Of a stretch of 64,000 nt of DNA, positions 27,408-34,760 are shown one piece after another (the stretch's first letter is position 1; every line of letters starts with the position of its first letter). The stretch spans positions 248,001-312,000 of the forward strand of contig NZ_VIRG01000053.1 in NCBI RefSeq assembly GCF_008107695.1. The letters are read 5' to 3'. The DNA is from Stappia sp. BW2 (lineage in GTDB: Bacteria > Pseudomonadota > Alphaproteobacteria > Rhizobiales > Stappiaceae). Both the position numbers and the translations under genes were made by a program. The notes below the pieces were generated by a model, which was given only the letters and a program-made list of their open reading frames with translations, ran no database searches and was not told where the DNA came from.

Positions 27408-29201
27408 CTAAAGCAGATTGCCGCCAACGAAGATCACCAGAAGGCCAGCACCGCCTGCAGCCAGTTTCTGCAAGGGCTTCCTGAACCCGATGACCGCGTA
27501 GGAGACAAGGCCCAGACCAAGGCCGATCTTGACCGCAGCGAGCAGCGCCGGCAGCGGACGGGCCGCAAGCTCCAGCACCGCCGGATTGGCCACCATGGCC
27601 AGCGGGATGATGTAAAGACCGATGCCCAGCGCCATCGCCGAAAGCGCGACCTTCAGCCAGTTTTCGCCGATCATGCCGGCGGCAATGAAAACCGCGCCGC
27701 AGACAGGCGGCGTGATGGTCGACAGCAGCGCGAACCAGAAGACGAAAAGATGCGCCTGCAGGGGCTCCAGCCCCTGCTGCATGAGGGCCGGTCCGGCAAC
27801 GGAAACGCAGATCACATAGGCAGCGGTCGTCGGCACTTCCATGCCCAGGATCAGACAGGCGAGCGCAGTCAGGAAGAGAGACGGCCACAAATAGCCGCCG
27901 GATCCAGACAGGATCAGTGACGTGATCTTGACGCCGAGACCAGTGATCGCCAGCACGCCGATGATGATCGACGCGCAAACGATGATCGCGGCGATGACCG
28001 ACACCTGACGGGCGGCGTTGACAACGGCACTCTCCAGCCGCAGCAGAATGTCCTTGATTACAAAAGTGCCACGGGCATTGAAGAACAGCAGCACAAATCC
28101 GGCCAGAATGGCGATGCAGGCGGCATATTGCGGGGTGTAGCGCGCAACGAACATGCCCCACAAAAGAACCGTAAACGGCACCAGAAAGAAGGCGGAGGTG
28201 ATGGCCACCTGGCGCATCTGCGGCTGGTCTTCCCGGTCGATGCCGGCAAGGTCATACCGCTTTGCGTAGGCATTGATGCCCACCCAGACCGCAAAGAAAT
28301 AGAGGATTGCGGGCAGCAGTGCCGCTGCCATGATCTGGGTATAGGGCACCCGCGTGAGTTCCACCATGACGAAGGCCCCTGCCCCCATCAGAGGTGGCAT
28401 GATCTGGCCACCGGAAGAGGCCACGGCCTCGACGGCTGCCGCCAGTTTCTTCGGATAGCCGAGCCGCGTCATGGCCGGCAGGGTGATTGCGCCCGTGGAG
28501 GCCACATTGGCGGACGCCGACCCTGAAATGGACCCGAACAACGCGGAGGACAGCACGGACACCTTGGCCGCGCCGCCTTTCAACCGCCCGGCCGCGGCAG
28601 CGGCGACATTCATGAACCCCTGCCCGGCTTCCCCGGCATTGAGAACGGCACCGAAGATCACGAAAATGGCGACCACGCCCACAGAGACACCGGTCAGGCT
28701 TCCCCAGACACCGCCTTCGGCAATCGTCAGCGTGCCGAGAAAACTGGCAAGCGGTGTGCCGGAATGGCCGAACTCGCCCGGAATGTACTGACCGAACATG
28801 CCATAGGCCAGAGCCAGCGCCGCCACCACAGGCAAGGGCCAGCCGATTGCGCGGCGCGCACCTTCAAGCACAACAAGCAGCAGAATGCCCGCCAGCCAGA
28901 ACTGAAAGTCGCCTTCCAGAAAGCCGTATTGATCGGAGAGCGCGGACTGATTTGCCGCGATCCAAAGGCAGACAGCCACCCCCGCAACGCACAGGACTGC
29001 ACCGCTGGCACGCGTGATGAAGCCGCCTTTGGCAAAGATGAAGATCCACGGCAGGGCGAACGCAAGATGAAGCGGGCGGCTGACGAGGTTCGGCACCAGG
29101 CCGGAAAAGATCAGCCCGAGATGAAAGACCACAAGCGCCGCTGCAAGAAGAAGCATGGCCATTCGCTGGAAGGGCGATGTCTCGATATCACCACTGATCA
29201 T
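27408..29201 (-). CDS. TRAP transporter, fused membrane subunits (TAXI type)
   Basis: A 597-aa permease combining the small (4-TM) and large (12-TM) TRAP subunits, as usual for TAXI systems. Seen are an N-terminal TM bundle, then the DctM-like part with GEAGQGFMNVAAAAAGRLKG, FGSISGSASANVASTGAITLP and LILGMEVPTTAAYVI. It uses ion gradients to import substrates delivered by the binding protein encoded upstream. ATG 29201 is my choice; the frame opens 69 bases earlier, and the ribosome site is weak at both. TAXI substrates include glutamate-like and other organic anions; this one is unknown. Confidence 0.92.
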   Translation of the reverse strand: MISGDIETSPFQRMAMLLLAAALVVFHLGLIFSGLVPNLVSRPLHLAFALPWIFIFAKGGFITRASGAVLCVAGVAVCLWIAANQSALSDQYGFLEGDFQFWLAGILLLVVLEGARRAIGWPLPVVAALALAYGMFGQYIPGEFGHSGTPLASFLGTLTIAEGGVWGSLTGVSVGVVAIFVIFGAVLNAGEAGQGFMNVAAAAAGRLKGGAAKVSVLSSALFGSISGSASANVASTGAITLPAMTRLGYPKKLAAAVEAVASSGGQIMPPLMGAGAFVMVELTRVPYTQIMAAALLPAILYFFAVWVGINAYAKRYDLAGIDREDQPQMRQVAITSAFFLVPFTVLLWGMFVARYTPQYAACIAILAGFVLLFFNARGTFVIKDILLRLESAVVNAARQVSVIAAIIVCASIIIGVLAITGLGVKITSLILSGSGGYLWPSLFLTALACLILGMEVPTTAAYVICVSVAGPALMQQGLEPLQAHLFVFWFALLSTITPPVCGAVFIAAGMIGENWLKVALSAMALGIGLYIIPLAMVANPAVLELAARPLPALLAAVKIGLGLGLVSYAVIGFRKPLQKLAAGGAGLLVIFVGGNLL

Positions 29202-29330
29202 GGGCAGGTATTCTATCTGTCTCTGCAGCCGCTCGGCCGATGGGTGCACGAGCCGCTTGCACGGTTTCAATCTGTCGGAGAGGCACCTGCCCCCGGCTGG
29301 AACAAGTGACCTTTGAAAGGTCCAGGCAAC

Positions 29331-29354
29331 GCCCGGCGCACACTCTCGCCGGGC
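29331..29354. repeat. Intergenic hairpin between TRAP receptor and permease (first)
   Basis: GCCCGGCG (29331-29338) and CGCCGGGC (29347-29354) are exact reverse complements with an eight-base loop. It has no U tract on either strand. Confidence 0.55.
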
Positions 29355-29379
29355 CGATGCCTTGCGACACGAACAGCAA

Positions 29380-29417
29380 GGGGCGCCACTTTCCGGCAGA
29401 TCCTGCCATGGCGCCCC
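29380..29417. repeat. Intergenic hairpin just after the TRAP receptor gene (second)
   Basis: GGGGCGCCA (29380-29388) pairs exactly with TGGCGCCCC (29409-29417); the loop contains a smaller GGCAG/CTGCC stem. It lies 18 bases after the receptor stop and could protect the receptor message or attenuate read-through, giving more receptor than permease. Confidence 0.6.
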
Positions 29418-29434
29418 GCACTCGTTCCTGCAAC

Positions 29435-30391
29435 TTATTTCTGGGCGTCGGTCAACTCGATGCCCGCTTCTTCATAGTAGCGCGCGGCGCCCGGATGGAT
29501 CTTGCCGGTGATGTTGGCCATCAGCGCCTGATCGACACCGTTCCACCACGGAGCCTCTTCTCCCATCTTGGCTTTCTCTTCCCAGAAGGTCTTGGTCAAA
29601 GCATAGGCCGTATCGTCGTCCATCGCGGTGGTCGTAAAGGCGACGACCGGCAGCGACGTGGTGGCAATGTCTTCGGCCTGACCGGCATAGGTCCCGGCCG
29701 GGATGACCAGCTTGGACCGCTTGGTTTCAGCAATCTGATCGTCGCTGAGCGAAAGCACCGTCACGTCCGTGGAAGCGGCAGCCTCGATGACATTCGGCGC
29801 AGGCCAGGAACCGGCGGTTACGAAACCGTCGATCTGACCATTCTTGAGCGCGGCAACGGCGTTGGAAAGTTCGGCGTCGGCTATATTCACCTTGCCGTCC
29901 AGACCGAACATCTTGAGATATTTCTCGCCTTCCTTTGCCCCGAAAGAGCCTTTGCCGAGCAGGATCGTCTTGCCTTCCATTCCGGCAAAGTCGGTCACGC
30001 CACTGTCGCCCGACATGACGAAATGCATGGTCAGCGAAGGGATCGGGAACAGAGCGCGGATTTCGTCGAATTTCGGATCGCTCTTGCCCTCGAACATGGC
30101 CTTGCCGCCCTGGGCAAGGGACACGAGCACAGGCGGCGTCGTGAACACATAGTCTCCACCGCGCGCCTTGGCTTCCATCACGTTCTGAACGGAGCCCTGG
30201 CTTTCTTCCACGGTGACAATCATGTCACCGTTGCTGCCGGCCTTGATGGCTTCCGCGATCTGGACGCCCATCTGGTAATAGGAGGATCCGGTTTTCGCGG
30301 ACTTGTAGGTGATCCGCGTTTCGGCGTGGGCCTGGAATGTGCCAAACGCGAGGGTCAGGCCAAAGGCAAGTTTCAAAAGTCTGTGTGTCAT
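29435..30391 (-). CDS. TAXI-family TRAP transporter solute-binding protein
   Basis: A 318-aa periplasmic receptor. A signal peptide (about 1-23, ending AHAE) precedes the TAXI fold, with YKSAKTGSSYYQMGVQIAEAI and a later KMGEEAPWWNG. It captures the substrate for the permease encoded 233 bases downstream. GGGAG lies before the ATG. A promoter candidate is at 30416-30444. Confidence 0.92.
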   Translation of the reverse strand: MTHRLLKLAFGLTLAFGTFQAHAETRITYKSAKTGSSYYQMGVQIAEAIKAGSNGDMIVTVEESQGSVQNVMEAKARGGDYVFTTPPVLVSLAQGGKAMFEGKSDPKFDEIRALFPIPSLTMHFVMSGDSGVTDFAGMEGKTILLGKGSFGAKEGEKYLKMFGLDGKVNIADAELSNAVAALKNGQIDGFVTAGSWPAPNVIEAAASTDVTVLSLSDDQIAETKRSKLVIPAGTYAGQAEDIATTSLPVVAFTTTAMDDDTAYALTKTFWEEKAKMGEEAPWWNGVDQALMANITGKIHPGAARYYEEAGIELTDAQK

Positions 30392-30415
30392 GAGCGTCTC
30401 CCGAATTTTTCAGGC

Positions 30416-30444
30416 AGACTATTGTGTGATCCGCACCGTGGCAA
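30416..30444 (-). promoter_or_regulatory. Candidate promoter of the TRAP receptor gene
   Basis: On the minus strand TTGCCA (30444-30439) and TAGTCT (30421-30416) are separated by 17 bases, 25 bases upstream of the start codon. Moderate match to the housekeeping consensus. Confidence 0.35.
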
Positions 30445-30540
30445 CGCGTTTCACATCATCTGGGTACGCCTCACTACGAAAGTTCGGCACTCTGCACGCT
30501 AGGCGCGCAAGCTGGAAATCCACGCCCGACGGGTCAAATA

Positions 30541-30572
30541 AAAACCGCCGGCTGATCCCAGCCGGCGGCTTT
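30541..30572 (-). terminator. Rho-independent terminator of trcR
   Basis: On the minus strand GCCGCCGGCTG and CAGCCGGCGG-type arms form a strong GC stem followed by TTTTTATTT. It lies 26 bases after the stop. Confidence 0.9.
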
Positions 30573-30597
30573 GAAATCTGCTGAAAACAGGAAACGA

Positions 30598-31365
30598 TCA
30601 GCGGTTTTCTTCGGTTTCCTCGGTTTCGCCGTTTCCGTCGTCTTCCTCGCCTTCGTCCTGAGCTTCGCTTTTCAGCGAGTTCAGTTTGGCGAACACGGCG
30701 TCGGCATCGATTTCTTCTTCTTCCTCACGCTGGATCGGCTTGGAAGCATCAAGCGCGAAAGCGGCCGCAATAGCGTCTTCGCTGGTGCTGTCGTCGACGG
30801 ACATCAGGGTCTCGTTAGCTTCGCCGGCAGCCGGCAACGGAGCGTTCTTCGCCGCCTTTTCGACTTCCATGTCCAGCTCAAGCTGGCTGCACAGACCCAG
30901 GGTGACCGGGTCGGACGGCGTCAGGTTGGCGGAGTTCCAGTGGGTCCGGTCGCGGATTGCGGCAATGGTCGGCTTGGTGGTGCCGACAAGACGCATGATC
31001 TGCGCGTCCTTCAGTTCCGGGTGGTTGCGCACCAGCCACAGAATCGCATTCGGACGGTCCTGACGACGGGACACAGGCGTATAACGCGGTCCCTTGCGCT
31101 TGGATTCCGGCACAACAACCTTCGACCCCTGCAGCTTCAGCTGATAGTTCGGGTCTCGCTGAGCCTTTTCGACTTCTTCACGGGAAAGCTGGCCGGTCAG
31201 GATCGGGTCAAGGCCCTTGATGCCTTGCGCGGCTTCGCCATCGGCAATGGCCTTCACTTCAAGCGGATGCAGTTTGCAGAAGGAGGCGATCTGAGTGAAA
31301 CTCAGCGCGGTGTTGTCCACGAGCCAGACGGCGGTTGCCTTCGGCATAAGCGGCGTGTTCGCCAT
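30598..31365 (-). CDS. trcR: TrcR-type (DUF1013) cell-cycle transcriptional regulator
   Basis: A 255-aa protein with the highly conserved DUF1013 start MPKATAVWLVDNTALSFTQIA, HPLEVKAIADGEAAQGIKGLDP, and a second predicted DNA-binding helix-turn-helix (AILWLVRNHPELKDAQIMRLVGT then KPTIAAIRDR). The C-terminal 50 residues are very acidic (Glu/Asp-rich). The family is nearly restricted to alphaproteobacteria and is annotated as a cell-cycle regulator; the name rests on my recognition of the family. GAGAGGAA precedes the ATG. Monocistronic, with its own terminator. Confidence 0.85.
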   Translation of the reverse strand: MANTPLMPKATAVWLVDNTALSFTQIASFCKLHPLEVKAIADGEAAQGIKGLDPILTGQLSREEVEKAQRDPNYQLKLQGSKVVVPESKRKGPRYTPVSRRQDRPNAILWLVRNHPELKDAQIMRLVGTTKPTIAAIRDRTHWNSANLTPSDPVTLGLCSQLELDMEVEKAAKNAPLPAAGEANETLMSVDDSTSEDAIAAAFALDASKPIQREEEEEIDADAVFAKLNSLKSEAQDEGEEDDGNGETEETEENR

Positions 31366-31520
31366 CAGATAAATTCCTCTCGTCTGCTCCCTCGCCTGGC
31401 AGGGCGAAAAAGCGGTGTTCCTTGATCAATTTCCTGGAAAGTGGCGGGAATATATGTCGAAACACACGGAAACGCAAATACTCGCGCAACAATCGCATCC
31501 ACAGGGGTATCCCTGCGGCA

Positions 31521-32525
31521 TCAGACATCTACCGTCAGGACGATTTTACCAATATGGCCAGAGCCTTCCATGCGCCGATGGGCTTCCGCAGCCTCGGTCA
31601 ACGGATAGGTGGAATCCATCACCGGGGCGACTTTGCCCGATTCGAGAAGAGGCAGGACCTTCTCCGTCAGGCTTTCCGCGATCGCTGTCTTGAAGGCATC
31701 GCTGCGCGGGCGCAAGGTCGATCCGGTATGGATGAGGCGCTTGACCATCAGCCGGGAGAAATTGACGTTCTCCCCAATGCCGTTCAGCGTTGCAATCTGG
31801 CAGATACGCCCTTCGACGGCCGCCGCCTTCCAGTTCCGCTCGACATAATCTCCGCCGACCATATCCAGGATGACGTTGATGCCTTCCCCACCGGTGATCT
31901 CGTGAATTTCCTCTTCGAACTTTGCCTCACGATAGTTGATGGCATGGTCCGCACCCAGCTTTCGCGCCGCCTCGGCCTTTTCAGCTGAGCCAACGGTGGT
32001 AAACACCTCCGCGCCGAAAGCCTTTGCAAGCTGGATCGCCGTCGTGCCAATACCAGACGTGCCGCCATGCACCAGGAAGCGCTCGCCGCTCGTCAGGCCG
32101 CAGCGGTCGAATACATTGGTCCAGACGGTGAAAAAGGTTTCCGGAACGGCTGCCGCCTCCACCATGGAGAGCCCCTTGGGAACCGGCAGGGCATGACCTT
32201 CCGGAGCCTTGCAGTAAGTCGCATAACCGCCACCGGGCGTCAGCGCCATCACCTTGTCGCCGATCTTGTGACGCACGGCCCCCTCTCCAAGAGCGACCAC
32301 TTCGCCCGAAACCTCGAGCCCCGGAAGGTCGGATGCCCCCTTGGGCGGCGGATAGGCACCCTTGCGCTGCAGGACATCCGGACGGTTGACGCCGGCAGCT
32401 GCCACCTTGATCAGGATCTCCCCCTGTCCCAATTCGGGAATGGGACGCTCTTCAGCACGCAGAACGTCCGGCTCCCCCGGCTCTGAAATGGCAACCGCGG
32501 TCATACGATCCGGCAGATTCTGCAT
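31521..32525 (-). CDS. NAD(P)H quinone oxidoreductase, zinc-independent MDR family
   Basis: A 334-aa medium-chain reductase of the QOR/PIG3 type. VLQRKGAYPPPKGASDLPGLEVSG at the substrate side (broken here as GAYPPPKG and GLEVSGEV), the nucleotide-binding VHGGTSGIGTTAIQLAK, and AINYREAKF are visible; zinc ligands are absent. It probably reduces quinones or enones with NADPH. I chose ATG 32525, preceded by AAGGAA at eight bases, over one 57 bases upstream. Confidence 0.9.
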   Translation of the reverse strand: MQNLPDRMTAVAISEPGEPDVLRAEERPIPELGQGEILIKVAAAGVNRPDVLQRKGAYPPPKGASDLPGLEVSGEVVALGEGAVRHKIGDKVMALTPGGGYATYCKAPEGHALPVPKGLSMVEAAAVPETFFTVWTNVFDRCGLTSGERFLVHGGTSGIGTTAIQLAKAFGAEVFTTVGSAEKAEAARKLGADHAINYREAKFEEEIHEITGGEGINVILDMVGGDYVERNWKAAAVEGRICQIATLNGIGENVNFSRLMVKRLIHTGSTLRPRSDAFKTAIAESLTEKVLPLLESGKVAPVMDSTYPLTEAAEAHRRMEGSGHIGKIVLTVDV

Positions 32526-32706
32526 GGGGAGGTTTCCTTTTTGGTTCATATTGGGACTGGCTGGGCCAATTGTGACCAGCATATGGTAAACTCGGTGTCA
32601 GTCTATTTGCAGGAAAACGGCCCGGAGTGGCAACCGCCCGATCGCACTGAAAAACATGGCAGGAAACGCGGCCAGCCCTTTCCTGGCGCCGCAATGGAGC
32701 AAACCG

Positions 32707-32904
32707 ATGAGCCTTTTTGACGAAGATGTCCCCAAAAAATCCACTCCCGGCACCGTTGCCGTAGGGGAAGACCTGTCGCGTCTTTCAGAGGTGGAACTTG
32801 AAGAACGGATCGATGCTTTGAAGGCTGAAATTAACCGTACCCAGAAGGAGCTTGAGCAACGCGGCACTATTCGCGATGCCGCCAACTCAATCTTCCAGAA
32901 GTGA
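32707..32904 (+). CDS. DUF1192-family small protein
   Basis: A 65-aa protein starting MSLFDEDVPKKS, with LSEVELEERIDALKAEINRTQKEL forming a coiled-coil helix, as in DUF1192 from alphaproteobacteria. GGAG sits before ATG 32707. The upstream quinone oxidoreductase is divergent (182 bases between the starts). Function unknown; the family is too small for a catalytic fold. Confidence 0.8.
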   Translation: MSLFDEDVPKKSTPGTVAVGEDLSRLSEVELEERIDALKAEINRTQKELEQRGTIRDAANSIFQK

Positions 32905-32988
32905 CCCTGTAAATTATTACAGTTCTTGAGCTTATGCTCTTTTTTGGCGCGCACTTACAGTAAAGCAGGTAGGTAAAAATTTACTCGT

Positions 32989-33017
32989 TTACCTGTTATT
33001 AATCTTTCCAAATTATA
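32989..33017 (+). promoter_or_regulatory. Candidate promoter of the small RNA at 33024
   Basis: TTACCT (32989-32994) and ATTATA (33012-33017) are exactly 17 bases apart in an unusually AT-rich segment. The expected start is six to eight bases on, just before a row of three hairpins. Confidence 0.5.
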
Positions 33018-33023
33018 AACATA

Positions 33024-33120
33024 GCTATCCAGTCATCTGGATGTGAGTGGCTCCTGTCCACTCTGTTTGACGCCTCCCTGTTAAAGACTTCAGAGCCGCA
33101 ACACAGCGGCTCTTTTTTTT
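33024..33120 (+). ncRNA. Candidate trans-acting small RNA with anti-Shine-Dalgarno loops
   Basis: About 97 nt between a promoter-like pair and a textbook terminator, with no open frame. Three stems follow each other: CCAG/CTGG (33029-33040), GAGTGG/CCACTC (33045-33050 and 33058-33063) with the loop CTCCTGT, and the terminator AGAGCCGC/GCGGCTCT ending in eight T. A second pyrimidine patch, GCCTCCC, lies unpaired before the terminator. Both patches could pair with GGAGG ribosome sites, as in the rhizobial alpha-r14 (NfeR1) group. The 5' end and expression are unproven. Confidence 0.55.
33092..33120 (+). terminator. Strong rho-independent terminator
   Basis: AGAGCCGC (about 33093-33100) and GCGGCTCT (33105-33112) form a stem with a short loop, followed by a run of T to 33120. 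It lies 188 bases beyond DUF1192 and 200 bases before rcdA, so it most likely ends the small RNA. Confidence 0.92.
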
Positions 33121-33178
33121 GCCGCCGCCTCATAGTATCTTGTCAATGTTCTGGTTAATGGCCGTTTATTTTTCTGAT

Positions 33179-33194
33179 TGGCACGCGCTTTGCT
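33179..33194 (+). promoter_or_regulatory. Sigma-54 promoter match upstream of rcdA
   Basis: TGGCAC-N5-TTGCT is a complete match to the -24/-12 consensus, with GG (33180-33181) and GC (33192-33193) ten bases apart. Transcription would start near 33205, giving a leader of about 115 bases before rcdA. I found no other full match in the intergenic regions of the window. Confidence 0.6.
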
Positions 33195-33319
33195 GGATAC
33201 AGGCCATAAAGACCTGCATCGTTTCAAAAAGGAACATCTGAAAAGGGATGTCATATCCCGGGACAGACCAGGAAGAGATGCCAGGATAACCGGAAGAGTA
33301 ATTGAGGCTTAGCAATCCT

Positions 33320-33859
33320 ATGACGGACGACATCAAGAAAGCCGGTGAAACAGGCAGCGCAGTTCATATCGCACATCATCTTGCGAGCTCCGACAGTTTC
33401 CAGAACCTGTTTCAGGAAGGCATGTCGCTGGTCGAGGAAACCGCGATGTACCTGGACGGTAGCGGCCGCGAAGAAGCCAAGCAGCTTCCCCGCCCAGCGT
33501 CCCTGGCCTATGCGACTGAATCCATGCGCCTGACCACCCGGCTTATGCAGCTTGCCTCCTGGCTGCTGTTGCAGCGTGCGGTCAATGAAGGCGAAATGTC
33601 CCGCGAGCAGGCCGGCAGCGAGAAGAACAAGGTTCGTCTCGACAAGCTGTCCACCGCCGCAGGCGGCCCGACCTGGAACGATCTGCCGGAAACGCTGCGT
33701 GAACTGGTCGAGCGCTCATCCCGCCTGCAGGAACGCGTCGTGCATCTCGACAAGATGCTCTACCGCAAGGAAGCCGAGCAGGTCGAAGAAGCCACCAACG
33801 ACAATCCGGTCGCTTCCCAGATCGACAAGCTGCACGCCGCATTCGGCAAGTTCGCCTGA
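33320..33859 (+). CDS. rcdA: RcdA-family (DUF1465) protease adaptor
   Basis: A 179-aa protein of the DUF1465/RcdA family. In Caulobacter, RcdA with CpdR and PopA delivers CtrA and other clients to ClpXP. Conserved segments include FREGM-like LFQEGMSLVEETAMYLDGSGRE, PRPASLAYATESMRLTTRLMQLASWLL and LRELVERSSRLQERV. The ATG at 33320 gives the normal start; a TTG at 33302 is open in frame. It has its own terminator and a perfect sigma-54 promoter match 140 bases upstream. Confidence 0.88.
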   Translation: MTDDIKKAGETGSAVHIAHHLASSDSFQNLFQEGMSLVEETAMYLDGSGREEAKQLPRPASLAYATESMRLTTRLMQLASWLLLQRAVNEGEMSREQAGSEKNKVRLDKLSTAAGGPTWNDLPETLRELVERSSRLQERVVHLDKMLYRKEAEQVEEATNDNPVASQIDKLHAAFGKFA

Positions 33860-33885
33860 AGCCGCTAAAACACTTTCAAATCCGG

Positions 33886-33912
33886 AAAGCCGCCGCAGGG
33901 CGGCTTTTTTGT
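33886..33912 (+). terminator. Rho-independent terminator of rcdA
   Basis: AAAGCCGCC and GGCGGCTTT arms around GCAG, followed by a T run to 33911. It starts 26 bases after the stop. Confidence 0.93.
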
Positions 33913-34161
33913 TTTGAGTGAGAGCCTGCGCCGGGTGCCGGTGCAGCCCCGGGGCATCACCCAGGATAGGCAAAGCGCAGATCCTGGGCCTATTCACCGC
34001 GCCGCTCGCCGGAGCAGGCAACGCTATCCTTCCCGCGAACGTCCATCCAGTCCGGAGCTCTGGCCAGCTCTCTGAAAACGAGTAGCCCCCGGGGTCTCGC
34101 GGTGCTCGCCCTCGGAGCCCCCGTCGTGAACTTGCTGTACGTTCTGCAGTCGCTCCAAACA
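33913..34161. other. GC-rich intergenic block of unknown nature
   Basis: About 250 bases between two terminators with no protein that looks real. It has GC-rich inverted stretches (for example gccgggtgccgg, ccccggggc, and ccaggatagg facing atcctgggcc around 33960-33995) and several GAGC/GCTC runs. It may be a repeat, a decayed gene or a structured RNA. Confidence 0.4.
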
Positions 34162-34193
34162 CAAAAAACCCGGCCACTGGCCGGGTTTTTCGT
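34162..34193 (-). terminator. Terminator of rpmE, bidirectional
   Basis: AAAAAACCCGGCC and GGCCGGGTTTTT arms flank ACT. T runs are present on both strands. It lies 23 bases past the rpmE stop. Confidence 0.92.
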
Positions 34194-34215
34194 TTGAAGC
34201 TGTCGTGGCTGAGGC

Positions 34216-34440
34216 TTAGGAGCCCAGGAAACCAGCGAACTTGTTCTTGAAGCGAGACACGCGGCCGCCACGGTCCATCAGCTGACGGTCGCCGCCGGTC
34301 CATGCCGGGTGAGACGTCGGGTCGATGTCGAGCGTCAGTGTGTCGCCTTCCGCACCATAGGTGGAGCGGGTGGTGTATTCGGTGCCATCGGTCATGACGA
34401 CCTTGATGGTGTGGTAGTCGGGATGAATATCCGCTTTCAT
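34216..34440 (-). CDS. rpmE: 50S ribosomal protein L31
   Basis: A 74-aa L31 starting [19 protein letters not shown], with [13 protein letters not shown] and [11 protein letters not shown]. It lacks the CxxC zinc pair found in C-plus L31 forms, which is usual in this class. AAAGGA precedes ATG 34440; the longer frame is less likely. Promoter candidate at 34559-34587. Confidence 0.95.
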   Translation of the reverse strand: MKADIHPDYHTIKVVMTDGTEYTTRSTYGAEGDTLTLDIDPTSHPAWTGGDRQLMDRGGRVSRFKNKFAGFLGS

Positions 34441-34760
34441 GGCCGGTCCTTTCAAGCGCCCTGCGACAACCTTCAGGGAAAGCCGCCAAGCAAACGCAAA
34501 ACGAAGTGAGGGGCCGCCGATCCGGTTGCGGACGCCGCCCTCAGAAACATGAGGCGGGGATATACCTCATGGCGGGGGTCAAGACAAGGGGCAAATTCCC
34601 GCAATTTCCCGCTCTGTCCAGCAAAGGATTTCCGCCCCTTGCAGTCCTGCCCTGCTTTCGTCCGACAAAGGTGTTTCAAAGCCCTTCAACAGCTTTGTCC
34701 AAAGTCATTGTCCGCCGGGCGGAACATGTTAAGACGGGGGGAAAGAACAAGGAGACCCCA
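34441..34760. other. Divergent promoter region between rpmE and the ABC exporter
   Basis: 320 bases. The rpmE promoter candidate lies in the left half. The right half leads to AAGGAG before the exporter's GTG. The exporter's frame is open through this region, but the residues are not conserved-looking. No RNA gene seen. Confidence 0.5.
34559..34587 (-). promoter_or_regulatory. Candidate promoter of rpmE
   Basis: On the minus strand TTGTCT (34587-34582) and TATATC (34564-34559) are 17 bases apart, about 119 bases upstream of the rpmE start. Confidence 0.5.

Noticed and set aside
33716-34489. 257-codon minus-strand frame over rcdA and rpmE
   Set aside because: It is a shadow of both genes and spans two strong terminators.
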